Position numbers and translations under genes: made by a program. Under the pieces are notes generated by a model. The model worked only from the letters and a program-made list of their open reading frames with translations, had not been told where the DNA came from and did no database searches. Positions 11,589 to 25,126 of a DNA stretch of 64,000 nucleotides are shown one piece after another (position 1 is the stretch's first letter; each line of letters starts with the position of its first letter). Source of the stretch: Limanda limanda (Eukaryota; Chordata; Actinopteri; Pleuronectiformes; Pleuronectidae). Location of the stretch: NCBI RefSeq assembly GCF_963576545.1, contig NW_026870498.1:20999-84998 (forward strand), in the 5' to 3' direction.

Positions 11589-11743
11589 GAGATATTCTTG
11601 AATAAATTTTTTTGTGAAGGTCGGAGAGACTTGGAAAGTGGTTGCATCTGGACTAATTTGGGTCCTGCGGATCGATTGGTACCATCCCCGAGCTTGTACA
11701 ACCTTCGGAAGAGGTCGACCGACGAAATTCCCCCAAATCTGAG
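11589..11743 (+). repeat. Chimeric B monomer at a crossover junction
   Basis: This B has the left-hand marker of the first B of the 3,061-bp HOR (c18a, position 11606) and the right-hand marker of the third B (g112a, position 11700). Other first-type B copies (5467, 8528, 12390) have c18a with normal g112. Third-type copies (7727, 10788, 14650) have g112a with normal c18. The monomer closes the 801-bp partial HOR and is followed directly by a new HOR start at 11744, as expected if exchange between a first and a third B removed the two A6 segments. The exchange point lies within the 94 bp between the markers. Confidence 0.85.
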
Positions 11744-14700
11744 GAGATATTCTTGAATAACTTTTTTTGTGAAGGTCGGAGAGACTTGCAAGTAGGCTCT
11801 ACCCCCACTAAATGGGGTAGCGCGCATCGATCGGTACCATCCTTGAGCTTCTCCGACTTTCGGAAGGGTTAGGGTTAGGGTTAGGGATGAAAGCACATAG
11901 GAGAAAGAGATATTCTTGAATAACTTTTTTTGTGAAGGTCGGAGAGACTTGCAAGTAGGCTCTACCCCCACTAAATGGGGTAGCGCTCATCGATCGGTAC
12001 CATCCTTGAGCTTCTCCGACTTTCGGAAGGGTTAGGGTTAGGGATGAAAGCACATAGGAGAAAGAGATATTCTTGAATAACTTTTTTTGTGAAGGTCGGA
12101 GAGACTTGCAAATAGGCTCTACCCCCACTAAATGGGGTAGCGCGCATCGATCGGTACCATCCTTGAGCTTCTCCGACTTTCGGAAGGGTTAGGGTTAGGG
12201 TTAGGGATGAAAGCACATAGGAGAAAGAGATATTCTTGAATAACTTTTTTTGTGAAGGTCGGAGAGACTTGCAAGTAGGCTCTACCCCCACTAAATGGGG
12301 TAGCGCGCATCGATCGGTACCATCCTTGAGCTTCTCCGACTTTCGGAAGGGTTAGGGTTAGGGTTAGGGATGAAAGCACATAGGAGAAAGAGATATTCTT
12401 GAATAAATTTTTTTGTGAAGGTCGGAGAGACTTGGAAAGTGGTTGCATCTGGACTAATTTGGGTCCTGCGGATCGATTGGTACCATCCCCGAGCTTGTAC
12501 GACCTTCGGAAGAGGTCGACCGACGAAATTCCCCCAAATCTGAGGAGATATTCTTGAATAACTTTTTTTGTGAAGGTCGGAGAGACTTGCAAGTAGGCTC
12601 TACCCCCACTAAATGGGGTAGCGCGCATCGATCGGTACCATCCTTGAGCTTCTCCGACTTTCGGAAGGGTTAGGGTTAGGGTTAGGGATGAAAGCACATA
12701 GGAGAAAGAGATATTCTTGAATAACTTTTTTTGTGAAGGTCGGAGAGACTTGCAAGTAGGCTCTACCCCCACTAAATGGGGTAGCGCGCATCGATCGGTA
12801 CCATCCTTGAGCTTCTCCGACTTTCGGAAGGGTTAGGGTTAGGGTTAGGGATGAAAGCACATAGGAGAAAGAGATATTCTTGAATAACTTTTTTTGTGAA
12901 GGTCGGAGAGACTTGCAAGTAGGCTCTACCCCCACTAAATGGGGTAGCGCGCATCGATCGGTACCATCCTTGAGCTTCTCCGACTTTCGGAAGGGTTAGG
13001 GTTAGGGTTAGGGATGAAAGCACATAGGAGAAAGAGATATTCTTGAATAACTTTTTTTGTGAAGGTCGGAGAGACTTGCAAGTAGGCTCTACCCCCACTA
13101 AATGGGGTAGCGCTCATCGATCGGTACCATCCTTGAGCTTCTCCGACTTTCGGAAGGGTTAGGGTTAGGGATGAAAGCACATAGGAGAAAGAGATATTCT
13201 TGAATAACTTTTTTTGTGAAGGTCGGAGAGACTTGCAAATAGGCTCTACCCCCACTAAATGGGGTAGCGCGCATCGATCGGTACCATCCTTGAGCTTCTC
13301 CGACTTTCGGAAGGGTTAGGGTTAGGGTTAGGGATGAAAGCACATAGGAGAAAGAGATATTCTTGAATAACTTTTTTTGTGAAGGTCGGAGAGACTTGCA
13401 AGTAGGCTCTACCCCCACTAAATGGGGTAGCGCGCATCGATCGGTACCATCCTTGAGCTTCTCCGACTTTCGGAAGGGTTAGGGTTAGGGTTAGGGATGA
13501 AAGCACATAGGAGAAAGAGATATTCTTGAATAACTTTTTTTGTGAAGGTCGGAGAGACTTGGAAAGTGGTTGCATCTGGACTAATTTGGGTCCTGCGGAT
13601 CGATTGGTACCATCCCCGAGCTTGTACGACCTTCGGAAGAGGTCGACCGACGAAATTCCCCCAAATCTGAGGAGATATTCTTGAATAACTTTTTTTGTGA
13701 AGGTCGGAGAGACTTGCAAGTAGGCTCTACCCCCACTAAATGGGGTAGCGCGCATCGATCGGTACCATCCTTGAGCTTCTCCGACTTTCGGAAGGGTTAG
13801 GGTTAGGGTTAGGGATGAAAGCACATAGGAGAAAGAGATATTCTTGAATAACTTTTTTTGTGAAGGTCGGAGAGACTTGCAAGTAGGCTCTACCCCCACT
13901 AAATGGGGTAGCGCGCATCGATCGGTACCATCCTTGAGCTTCTCCGACTTTCGGAAGGGTTAGGGTTAGGGTTAGGGATGAAAGCACATAGGAGAAAGAG
14001 ATATTCTTGAATAACTTTTTTTGTGAAGGTCGGAGAGACTTGCAAGTAGGCTCTACCCCCACTAAATGGGGTAGCGCGCATCGATCGGTACCATCCTTGA
14101 GCTTCTCCGACTTTCGGAAGGGTTAGGGTTAGGGTTAGGGATGAAAGCACATAGGAGAAAGAGATATTCTTGAATAACTTTTTTTGTGAAGGTCGGAGAG
14201 ACTTGCAAGTAGGCTCTACCCCCACTAAATGGGGTAGCGCGCATCGATCGGTACCATCCTTGAGCTTCTCCGACTTTCGGAAGGGTTAGGGTTAGGGTTA
14301 GGGATGAAAGCACATAGGAGAAAGAGATATTCTTGAATAACTTTTTTTGTGAAGGTCGGAGAGACTTGCAAGTAGGCTCTACCCCCACTAAATGGGGTAG
14401 CGCGCATCGATCGGTACCATCCTTGAGCTTCTCCGACTTTCGGAAGGGTTAGGGTTAGGGTTAGGGATGAAAGCACATAGGAGAAAGAGATATTCTTGAA
14501 TAACTTTTTTTGTGAAGGTCGGAGAGACTTGCAAGTAGGCTCTACCCCCACTAAATGGGGTAGCGCGCATCGATCAGTACCATCCTTGAGCTTCTCCGAC
14601 TTTCGGAAGGGTTAGGGTTAGGGTTAGGGATGAAAGCACATAGGAGAAAGAGATATTCTTGAATAACTTTTTTTGTGAAGGTCGGAGAGACTTGGAAAGT

Positions 14701-14804
14701 GGTTGCATCTGGACTAATTTGGGTCCTGCGGATCGATTGGTACCATCCCCGAGCTTGTACAACCTTCGGAAGAGGTCGACCGACGAAATTCCCCCAAATC
14801 TGAG

Positions 14805-17800
14805 GAGATATTCTTGAATAACTTTTTTTGTGAAGGTCGGAGAGACTTGCAAGTAGGCTCTACCCCCACTAAATGGGGTAGCGCGCATCGATCGGTACCA
14901 TCCTTGAGCTTCTCCGACTTTCGGAAGGGTTAGGGTTAGGGTTAGGGATGAAAGCACATAGGAGAAAGAGATATTCTTGAATAACTTTTTTTGTGAAGGT
15001 CGGAGAGACTTGCAAGTAGGCTCTACCCCCACTAAATGGGGTAGCGCACATCGATCGGTACCATCCTTGAGCTTCTCCGACTTTCGGAAGGGTTAGGGTT
15101 AGGGTTAGGGATGAAAGCACATAGGAGAAAGAGATATTCTTGAATAACTTTTTTTGTGAAGGTCGGAGAGACTTGGAAAGTGGTTGCATCTGGACTAATT
15201 TGGGTCCTGCAGATCGATTGGTACCATCCCCGAGCTTGTACGACCTTCGGAAGAGGTCGACCGACGAAATTCCCCCAAATCTGAGGAGATATTCTTGAAT
15301 AACTTTTTTTGTGAAGGTCGGAGAGACTTGCAAGTAGGCTCTACCCCCACTAAATGGGGTTGCGCGCATCGATCAGTACCATCCTTGAGCTTCTCCGACT
15401 TTCGGAAGGGTTAGGGTTAGGGTTAGGGATGAAAGCACATAGGAGAAAGAGATATTCTTGAATAACTTTTTTTGTGAAGGTCGGAGAGACTTGCAAGTAG
15501 GCTCTACCCCCACTAAATGGGGTAGCGCGCATCGATCGGTACCATCCTTGAGCTTCTCCGACTTTCGGAAGGGTTAGGGTTAGGGTTAGGGATGAAAGCA
15601 CATAGGAGAAAGAGATATTCTTGAATAACTTTTTTTGTGAAGGTCGGAGAGACTTGCAAGTAGGCTCTACCCCCACTAAATGGGGTAGCGCGCATCGATC
15701 GGTACCATCCTTGAGCTTCTCCGACTTTCGGAAGGGTTAGGGTTAGGGTTAGGGATGAAAGCACATAGGAGAAAGAGATATTCTTGAATAACTTTTTTTG
15801 TGAAGGTCGGAGAGACTTGCAAGTAGGCTCTACCCCCACTAAATGGGGTAGCGCGCATCGATCGGTACCATTTTTGAGCTTCTCCGACTTTCGGAAGGGT
15901 TAGGGTTAGGGTTAGGGATGAAAGCACATAGGAGAAAGAGATATTCTTGAATAACTTTTTTTGTGAAGGTCGGAGAGACTTGCAAGTAGGCTCTACCCCC
16001 ACTAAATGGGGTAGCGCGCATCGATCGGTACCATCCTTGAGCTTCTCCGACTTTCGGAAGGGTTAGGGTTAGGGTTAGGGATGAAAGCACATAGGAGAAA
16101 GAGATATTCTTGAATAACTTTTTTTGTGAAGGTCGGAGAGACTTGGAAAGTGGTTGCATCTGGACTAATTTGGGTCCTGCGGATCGATTGGTACCATCCC
16201 CGAGCTTGTACGACCTTCGGAAGAGGTCGACCGACGAAATTCCCCCAAATCTGAGGAGATATTCTTGAATAACTTTTTTTGTGAAGGTCGGAGAGACTTG
16301 CAAGTAGGCTCTACCCCCACTAAATGGGGTAGCGCGCATCGATCGGTACCATCCTTGAGCTTCTCCGACTTTCGGAAGGGTTAGGGTTAGGGTTAGGGAT
16401 GAAAGCACATAGGAGAAAGAGATATTCTTGAATAACTTTTTTTGTGAAGGTCGGAGAGACTTGCAAGTAGGTTCTACCCCCACTAAATGGGGTAGCGCGC
16501 ATCGATCGGTACCATCCTTGAGCTTCTCCGACTTTCGGAAGGGTTAGGGTTAGGGTTAGGGATGAAAGCACATAGGAGAAAGAGATATTCTTGAATAACT
16601 TTTTTTGTGAAGGTCGGAGAGACTTGGAAAGTGGTTGCATCTGGACTAATTTGGGTCCTGCGGATCGATTGGTACCATCCCCGAGCTTGTACGACCTTCG
16701 GAAGAGGTCGACCGACGAAATTCCCCCAAATCTGAGGAGATATTCTTGAATAACTTTTTTTGTGAAGGTCGGAGAGACTTGCAAGTAGGCTCTACCCCCA
16801 CTAAATGGGGTTGCGCGCATCGATCAGTACCATCCTTGAGCTTCTCCGACTTTCGGAAGGGTTAGGGTTAGGGTTAGGGATGAAAGCACATAGGAGAAAG
16901 AGATATTCTTGAATAACTTTTTTTGTGAAGGTCGGAGAGACTTGCAAGTAGGCTCTACCCCCACTAAATGGGGTAGCGCGCATCGATCGGTACCATCCTT
17001 GAGCTTCTCCGACTTTCGGAAGGGTTAGGGTTAGGGTTAGGGATGAAAGCACATAGGAGAAAGAGATATTCTTGAATAACTTTTTTTGTGAAGGTCGGAG
17101 AGACTTGCAAGTAGGCTCTACCCCCACTAAATGGGGTTGCGCGCATCGATCAGTACCATCCTTGAGCTTCTCCGACTTTCGGAAGGGTTAGGGTTAGGGT
17201 TAGGGATGAAAGCACATAGGAGAAAGAGATATTCTTGAATAACTTTTTTTGTGAAGGTCGGAGAGACTTGCAAGTAGGCTCTACCCCCACTAAATGGGGT
17301 AGCGCGCATCGATCGGTACCATCCTTGAGCTTCTCCGACTTTCGGAAGGGTTAGGGTTAGGGTTAGGGATGAAAGCACATAGGAGAAAGAGATATTCTTG
17401 AATAACTTTTTTTGTGAAGGTCGGAGAGACTTGCAAGTAGGCTCTACCCCCACTAAATGGGGTAGCGCGCATCGATCGGTACCATCCTTGAGCTTCTCCG
17501 ACTTTCGGAAGGGTTAGGGTTAGGGTTAGGGATGAAAGCACATAGGAGAAAGAGATATTCTTGAATAACTTTTTTTGTGAAGGTCGGAGAGACTTGCAAG
17601 TAGGCTCTACCCCCACTAAATGGGGTAGCGCGCATCGATCGGTACCATCATTGAGCTTCTCCGACTTTCGGAAGGGTTAGGGTTAGGGTTAGGGATGAAA
17701 GCACATAGGAGAAAGAGATATTCTTGAATAACTTTTTTTGTGAAGGTCGGAGAGACTTGCAAGTAGGCTCTACCCCCACTAAATGGGGTAGCGCGCATCG

Positions 17801-18032
17801 ATCGGTACCATCATTGAGCTTCTCCGACTTTCGGAAGGGTTAGGGTTAGGGTTAGGGATGAAAGCACATAGGAGAAAGAGATATTCTTGAATAACTTTTT
17901 TTGTGAAGGTCGGAGAGACTTGGAAAGTGGTTGCATCTGGACTAATTTGGGTCCTGCGGATCGATTGGTACCATCCCCGAGCTTGTACGACCTTCGGAAG
18001 AGGTCGACCGACGAAATTCCCCCAAATCTGAG
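14805..18032 (+). repeat. Block III: irregular transition region
   Basis: B starts: 15131, 16101, 16582, 17878, with A runs of 2, 5, 2 and 7. No clear HOR period is seen. The B at 15131 carries g81a, and the A at 14968 carries g81a (GCGCAC), an allele otherwise found only between 36.5 and 50 kb. TT/CAG monomers follow the B monomers at 15131 and 16582; another, at 17063, lies inside an A run. The last two A monomers before the final B (17552, 17715) have c99a (CCATCATTG), a marker that reappears once per repeat in Block IV. Confidence 0.9.
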
Positions 18033-18358
18033 GAGATATTCTTGAATAACTTTTTTTGTGAAGGTCGGAGAGACTTGCAAGTAGGCTCTACCCCAACTAA
18101 ATGGGGTTGCGCGCATCGATCGGTACCATCCTTGAGCTTCTCCGACTTTCGGAAGGGTTAGGGTTAGGGTTAGGGATGAAAGCACATAGGAGAAAGAGAT
18201 ATTCTTGAATAACTTTTTTTGTGAAGGTCGGAGAGACTTGCAAGTAGGCTCTACCCCCACTAAATGGGGTAGCGCGCATCGATCGGTACCATCCTTGAGC
18301 TTCTCCGACTTTCGGAAGGGTTAGGGTTAGGGTTAGGGATGAAAGCACATAGGAGAAA

Positions 18359-18514
18359 GAGATATTCTTGAATAACTTTTTTTGTGAAGGTCGGAGAGAC
18401 TTGGAAAGTGGTTGCATCTGGACTAATTTGGGTCCTGCAGATCGATTGGTACCATCCCCGAGCTTGTACGACCTTCGGAAGAGGTCGACCGACGAAATTC
18501 CCCCAAAATCTGAG
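18359..18514 (+). repeat. 156-bp B monomer with one inserted A
   Basis: The tail reads CCCCCAAAATC where other B copies have three A, making this B 156 bp. It also carries g81a. Identical forms occur at 20618-20773 and 25127-25282. All three stand as the first B of a Block IV unit, so the insertion tags copies of common descent. Confidence 0.93.
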
Positions 18515-19166
18515 GAGATATTCTTGAATAACTTTTTTTGTGAAGGTCGGAGAGACTTGCAAGTAGGCTCTACCCCCACTAAATGGGGTTGCGCGCATCG
18601 ATCAGTACCATCCTTGAGCTTCTCCGACTTTCGGAAGGGTTAGGGTTAGGGTTAGGGATGAAAGCACATAGGAGAAAGAGATATTCTTGAATAACTTTTT
18701 TTGTGAAGGTCGGAGAGACTTGCAAGTAGGCTCTACCCCCACTAAATGGGGTAGCGCGCATCGATCAGTACCATCCTTGAGCTTCTCCGACTTTCGGAAG
18801 GGTTAGGGTTAGGGTTAGGGATGAAAGCACATAGGAGAAAGAGATATTCTTGAATAACTTTTTTTGTGAAGGTCGGAGAGACTTGCAAGTAGGCTCTACC
18901 CCCACTAAATGGGGTTGCGCGCATCGATCAGTACCATCCTTGAGCTTCTCCGACTTTCGGAAGGGTTAGGGTTAGGGTTAGGGATGAAAGCACATAGGAG
19001 AAAGAGATATTCTTGAATAACTTTTTTTGTGAAGGTCGGAGAGACTTGCAAGTAGGCTCTACCCCCACTAAATGGGGTAGCGCGCATCGATCAGTACCAT
19101 CCTTGAGCTTCTCCGACTTTCGGAAGGGTTAGGGTTAGGGTTAGGGATGAAAGCACATAGGAGAAA
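18515..19166 (+). repeat. 326-bp tandem duplication of an A dimer
   Basis: The monomers at 18515 (TT/CAG) and 18678 (TA/CAG) are repeated as 18841 (TT/CAG) and 19004 (TA/CAG). The sister units at 20774 and 25283 have the pair only once. This accounts for the five-monomer run here against four at the corresponding place in the other units, and is the smallest recent duplication I can resolve. Confidence 0.8.
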
Positions 19167-22100
19167 GAGATATTCTTGAATAACTTTTTTTGTGAAGGTC
19201 GGAGAGACTTGCAAGTAGGCTCTACCCCCACTAAATGGGGTAGCGCGCATCGATCGGTACCATCCTTGAGCTTCTCCGACTTTCGGAAGGGTTAGGGTTA
19301 GGGTTAGGGATGAAAGCACATAGGAGAAAGAGATATTCTTGAATAACTTTTTTTGTGAAGGTCGGAGAGACTTGGAAAGTGGTTGCATCTGGACTAATTT
19401 GGGTCCTGCGGATCGATTGGTACCATCCCCGAGCTTGTACGACCTTCGGAAGAGGTCGACCGACGAAATTCCCCCAAATCTGAGGAGATATTCTTGAATA
19501 ACTTTTTTTGTGAAGGTCGGAGAGACTTGCAAGTAGGCTCTACCCCCACTAAATGGGGTTGCGCGCATCGATCAGTACCATCCTTGAGCTTCTCCGACTT
19601 TCGGAAGGGTTAGGGTTAGGGTTAGGGATGAAAGCACATAGGAGAAAGAGATATTCTTGAATAACTTTTTTTGTGAAGGTCGGAGAGACTTGCAAGTAGG
19701 CTCTACCCCCACTAAATGGGGTAGCGCGCATCGATCGGTACCATCTTTGAGCTTCTCCGACTTTCGGAAGGGTTAGGGTTAGGGTTAGGGATGAAAGCAC
19801 ATAGGAGAAAGAGATATTCTTGAATAACTTTTTTTGTGAAGGTCGGAGAGACTTGCAAGTAGGCTCTACCCCCACTAAATGGGGTAGCGCGCATCGATCG
19901 GTACCATCCTTGAGCTTCTCCGACTTTCGGAAGGGTTAGGGTTAGGGTTAGGGATGAAAGCACATAGGAGAAAGAGATATTCTTGAATAACTTTTTTTGT
20001 GAAGGTCGGAGAGACTTGCAAGTAGGCTCTACCCCCACTAAATGGGGTAGCGCGCATCGATCGGTACCATCATTGAGCTTCTCCGACTTTCGGAAGGGTT
20101 AGGGTTAGGGTTAGGGATGAAAGCACATAGGAGAAAGAGATATTCTTGAATAACTTTTTTTGTGAAGGTCGGAGAGACTTGGAAAGTGGTTGCATCTGGA
20201 CTAATTTGGGTCCTGCGGATCGATTGGTACCATCCCCGAGCTTGTACGACCTTCGGAAGAGGTCGACCGACGAAATTCCCCCAAATCTGAGGAGATATTC
20301 TTGAATAACTTTTTTTGTGAAGGTCGGAGAGACTTGCAAGTAGGCTCTACCCCAACTAAATGGGGTTGCGCGCATCGATCGGTACCATCCTTGAGCTTCT
20401 CCGACTTTCGGAAGGGTTAGGGTTAGGGTTAGGGATGAAAGCACATAGGAGAAAGAGATATTCTTGAATAACTTTTTTTGTGAAGGTCGGAGAGACTTGC
20501 AAGTAGGCTCTACCCCCACTAAATGGGGTAGCGCGCATCGATCGGTACCATCCTTGAGCTTCTCCGACTTTCGGAAGGGTTAGGGTTAGGGTTAGGGATG
20601 AAAGCACATAGGAGAAAGAGATATTCTTGAATAACTTTTTTTGTGAAGGTCGGAGAGACTTGGAAAGTGGTTGCATCTGGACTAATTTGGGTCCTGCAGA
20701 TCGATTGGTACCATCCCCGAGCTTGTACGACCTTCGGAAGAGGTCGACCGACGAAATTCCCCCAAAATCTGAGGAGATATTCTTGAATAACTTTTTTTGT
20801 GAAGGTCGGAGAGACTTGCAAGTAGGCTCTACCCCCACTAAATGGGGTTGCGCGCATCGATCAGTACCATCCTTGAGCTTCTCCGACTTTCGGAAGGGTT
20901 AGGGTTAGGGTTAGGGATGAAAGCACATAGGAGAAAGAGATATTCTTGAATAACTTTTTTTGTGAAGGTCGGAGAGACTTGCAAGTAGGCTCTACCCCCA
21001 CTAAATGGGGTAGCGCGCATCGATCAGTACCATCCTTGAGCTTCTCCGACTTTCGGAAGGGTTAGGGTTAGGGTTAGGGATGAAAGCACATAGGAGAAAG
21101 AGATATTCTTGAATAACTTTTTTTGTGAAGGTCGGAGAGACTTGCAAGTAGGCTCTACCCCCACTAAATGGGGTAGCGCGCATCGATCGGTACCATCCTT
21201 GAGCTTCTCCGACTTTCGGAAGGGTTAGGGTTAGGGTTAGGGATGAAAGCACATAGGAGAAAGAGATATTCTTGAATAACTTTTTTTGTGAAGGTCGGAG
21301 AGACTTGCAAGTAGGCTCTACCCCCACTAAATGGGGTAGCGCGCATCGATCGGTACCATCCTTGAGCTTCTCCGACTTTCGGAAGGGTTAGGGTTAGGGT
21401 TAGGGATGAAAGCACATAGGAGAAAGAGATATTCTTGAATAACTTTTTTTGTGAAGGTCGGAGAGACTTGGAAAGTGGTTGCATCTGGACTATTTTGGGT
21501 CCTGCGGATCGATTGGTACCATCCCCGAGCTTGTACGACCTTCGGAAGAGGTCGACCGACGAAATTCCCCCAAATCTGAGGAGATATTCTTGAATAACTT
21601 TTTTTGTGAAGGTCGGAGAGACTTGCAAGTAGGCTCTACCCCCACTAAATGGGGTTGCGCGCATCGATCAGTACCATCCTTGAGCTTCTCCGACTTTCGG
21701 AAGGGTTAGGGTTAGGGTTAGGGATGAAAGCACATAGGAGAAAGAGATATTCTTGAATAACTTTTTTTGTGAAGGTCGGAGAGACTTGCAAGTAGGCTCT
21801 ACCCCCACTAAATGGGGTAGCGCGCATCGATCGGTACCATCCTTGAGCTTCTCCGACTTTCGGAAGGGTTAGGGTTAGGGTTAGGGATGAAAGCACATAG
21901 GAGAAAGAGATATTCTTGAATAACTTTTTTTGTGAAGGTCGGAGAGACTTGCAAGTAGGCTCTACCCCCACTAAATGGGGTAGCGCGCATCGATCGGTAC
22001 CATCCTTGAGCTTCTCCGACTTTCGGAAGGGTTAGGGTTAGGGTTAGGGATGAAAGCACATAGGAGAAAGAGATATTCTTGAATAACTTTTTTTGTGAAG

Positions 22101-22550
22101 GTCGGAGAGACTTGCAAGTAGGCTTTACCCCCACTAAATGGGGTAGCGCGCATCGATCGGTACCATCCTTGAGCTTCTCCGACTTTCGGAAGGGTTAGGG
22201 TTAGGGTTAGGGATGAAAGCACATAGGAGAAAGAGATATTCTTGAATAACTTTTTTTGTGAAGGTCGGAGAGACTTGCAAGTAGGCTCTACCCCCACTAA
22301 ATGGGGTAGCGCGCATCGATCGGTACCATCATTGAGCTTCTCCGACTTTTGGAAGGGTTAGGGTTAGGGTTAGGGATGAAAGCACATAGGAGAAAGAGAT
22401 ATTCTTGAATAACTTTTTTTGTGAAGGTCGGAGAGACTTGGAAAGTGGTTGCATCTGGACTAATTTGGGTCCTGCGGATCGATTGGTACCATCCCCGAGC
22501 TTGTACGACCTTCGGAAGAGGTCGACCGACGAAATTCCCCCAAATCTGAG

Positions 22551-23993
22551 GAGATATTCTTGAATAACTTTTTTTGTGAAGGTCGGAGAGACTTGCAAGT
22601 AGGCTCTACCCCCACTAAATGGGGTTGCGCGCATCGATCAGTACCATCCTTGAGCTTCTCCGACTTTCGGAAGGGTTAGGGTTAGGGTTAGGGATGAAAG
22701 CACATAGGAGAAAGAGATATTCTTGAATAACTTTTTTTGTGAAGGTCGGAGAGACTTGCAAGTAGGCTCTACCCCCACTAAATGGGGTAGCGCGCATCGA
22801 TCGGTACCATCCTTGAGCTTCTCCGACTTTCGGAAGGGTTAGGGTTAGGGTTAGGGATGAAAGCACATAGGAGAAAGAGATATTCTTGAATAACTTTTTT
22901 TGTGAAGGTCGGAGAGACTTGGAAAGTGGTTGCATCTGGACTAATTTGGGTCCTGCGGATCGATTGGTACCATCCCCGAGCTTGTACGACCTTCGGAAGA
23001 GGTCGACCGAAGAAATTCCCCCAAATCTGAGGAGATATTCTTGAATAACTTTTTTTGTGAAGGTCGGAGAGACTTGCAAGTAGGCTCTACCCCCACTAAA
23101 TGGGGTTGCGCGCATCGATCAGTACCATCCTTGAGCTTCTCCGACTTTCGGAAGGGTTAGGGTTAGGGTTAGGGATGAAAGCACATAGGAGAAAGAGATA
23201 TTCTTGAATAACTTTTTTTGTGAAGGTCGGAGAGACTTGCAAGTAGGCTCTACCCCCACTAAATGGGGTAGCGCGCATCGATCGGTACCATCCTTGAGCT
23301 TCTCCGACTTTCGGAAGGGTTAGGGTTAGGGTTAGGGATGAAAGCACATAGGAGAAAGAGATATTCTTGAATAACTTTTTTTGTGAAGGTCGGAGAGACT
23401 TGGAAAGTGGTTGCATCTGGACTAATTTGGGTCCTGCGGATCGATTGGTACCATCCCCGAGCTTGTACGACCTTCGGAAGAGGTCGACCGACGAAATTCC
23501 CCCAAATCTGAGGAGATATTCTTGAATAACTTTTTTTGTGAAGGTCGGAGAGACTTGCAAGTAGGCTCTACCCCCACTAAATGGGGTTGCGCGCATCGAT
23601 CAGTACCATCCTTGAGCTTCTCCGACTTTCGGAAGGGTTAGGGTTAGGGTTAGGGATGAAAGCACATAGGAGAAAGAGATATTCTTGAATAACTTTTTTT
23701 GTGAAGGTCGGAGAGACTTGCAAGTAGGCTCTACCCCCACTAAATGGGGTAGCGCGCATCGATCGGTACCATCCTTGAGCTTCTCCGACTTTCGGAAGGG
23801 TTAGGGTTAGGGTTAGGGATGAAAGCACATAGGAGAAAGAGATATTCTTGAATAACTTTTTTTGTGAAGGTCGGAGAGACTTGGAAAGTGGTTGCATCTG
23901 GACTAATTTGGGTCCTGCGGATCGATTGGTACCATCCCCGAGCTTGTACGACCTTCGGAAGAGGTCGACCGACGAAATTCCCCCAAATCTGAG
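22551..23993 (+). repeat. Three tandem 481-bp A-A-B trimers
   Basis: Trimers start at 22551, 23032 and 23513, each TT/CAG A, consensus A, then B. The first has a private change in its B (CGACCGAAGAAAT near 23010); the other two appear alike. This is a local expansion of a minimal HOR within Block IV. Confidence 0.9.
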
Positions 23994-24963
23994 GAGATAT
24001 TCTTGAATAACTTTTTTTGTGAAGGTCGGAGAGACTTGCAAGTAGGCTCTACCCCCACTAAATGGGGTTGCGCGCATCGATCAGTACCATCCTTGAGCTT
24101 CTCCGACTTTCGGAAGGGTTAGGGTTAGGGTTAGGGATGAAAGCACATAGGAGAAAGAGATATTCTTGAATAACTTTTTTTGTGAAGGTCGGAGAGACTT
24201 GCAAGTAGGCTCTACCCCCACTAAATGGGGTAGCGCGCATCGATCGGTACCATCCTTGAGCTTCTCCGACTTTCGGAAGGGTTAGGGTTAGGGTTAGGGA
24301 TGAAAGCACATAGGAGAAAGAGATATTCTTGAATAACTTTTTTTGTGAAGGTCGGAGAGACTTGCAAGTAGGCTCTACCCCCACTAAATGGGGTAGCGCG
24401 CATCGATCGGTACCATCCTTGAGCTTCTCCGACTTTCGGAAGGGTTAGGGTTAGGGTTAGGGATGAAAGCACATAGGAGAAAGAGATATTCTTGAATAAC
24501 TTTTTTTGTGAAGGTCGGAGAGACTTGCAAGTAGGCTCTACCCCCACTAAATGGGGTAGCGCGCATCGATCTGTACCATCATTGAGCTTCTCCGACTTTC
24601 GGAAGGGTTAGGGTTAGGGTTAGGGATGAAAGCACATAGGAGAAAGAGATATTCTTGAATAACTTTTTTTGTGAAGGTCGGAGAGACTTGGAAAGTGGTT
24701 GCATCTGGACTAATTTGGGTCCTGCGGATCGATTGGTACCATCCCCGAGCTTGTACGACCTTCGGAAGAGGTCGACCGACGAAATTCCCCCAAATCTGAG
24801 GAGATATTCTTGAATAACTTTTTTTGTGAAGGTCGGAGAGACTTGCAAGTAGGCTCTACCCCAACTAAATGGGGTTGCGCGCATCGATCGGTACCATCCT
24901 TGAGCTTCTCCGACTTTCGGAAGGGTTAGGGTTAGGGTTAGGGATGAAAGCACATAGGAGAAA

Positions 24964-25126
24964 GAGATATTCTTGAATAACTTTTTTTGTGAAGGTCGGA
25001 GAGACTTGCAAGTAGGCTCTACCCCCACTAAATGGGGTAGCGCGCATCGATCGGTACCATCCTTGAGCTTCTCCGACTTTCGGAAGGGTTACGGTTAGGG
25101 TTAGGGATGAAAGCACATAGGAGAAA
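24964..25126 (+). repeat. Monomer A with a broken telomere tract (TTACGG)
   Basis: The first hexamer reads TTACGG because G has become C near 25092, so one G tract is lost. The corresponding copies 4,509 and 6,768 bp upstream are intact, so the change arose after duplication of the unit. Confidence 0.88.

Larger units (their letters stand above)
4821..14804 (+). repeat. Block II: 3,061-bp higher-order repeat, three copies plus an 801-bp partial
   Basis: Copies lie at 4821-7881, 7882-10942 and 11744-14804; a partial copy is at 10943-11743. Each full copy is A4-B-A6-B-A6-B with 16 A (two short) and 3 B, giving 3,061 bp. B starts: 5467, 6594, 7727, 8528, 9655, 10788, 11589, 12390, 13517, 14650. 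Markers repeat in register: the first B has c18a (TAAATTTT), the third B has g112a (GTACAACC), the A before the third B has g90a without a76t, and two linked A pairs combine a short GCGCTC monomer with a following TTGCAAATAGG monomer. The first monomer of the first copy (4821) is the TT/CAG type, unlike later copies. Confidence 0.95.

Noticed and set aside
18368..18643. Plus-strand reading frame of 91 residues, repeated at 20627-20902 and 25136-25411
   Set aside because: It exists only because the 156-bp B shifts the frame by one base. It is satellite sequence through and through.
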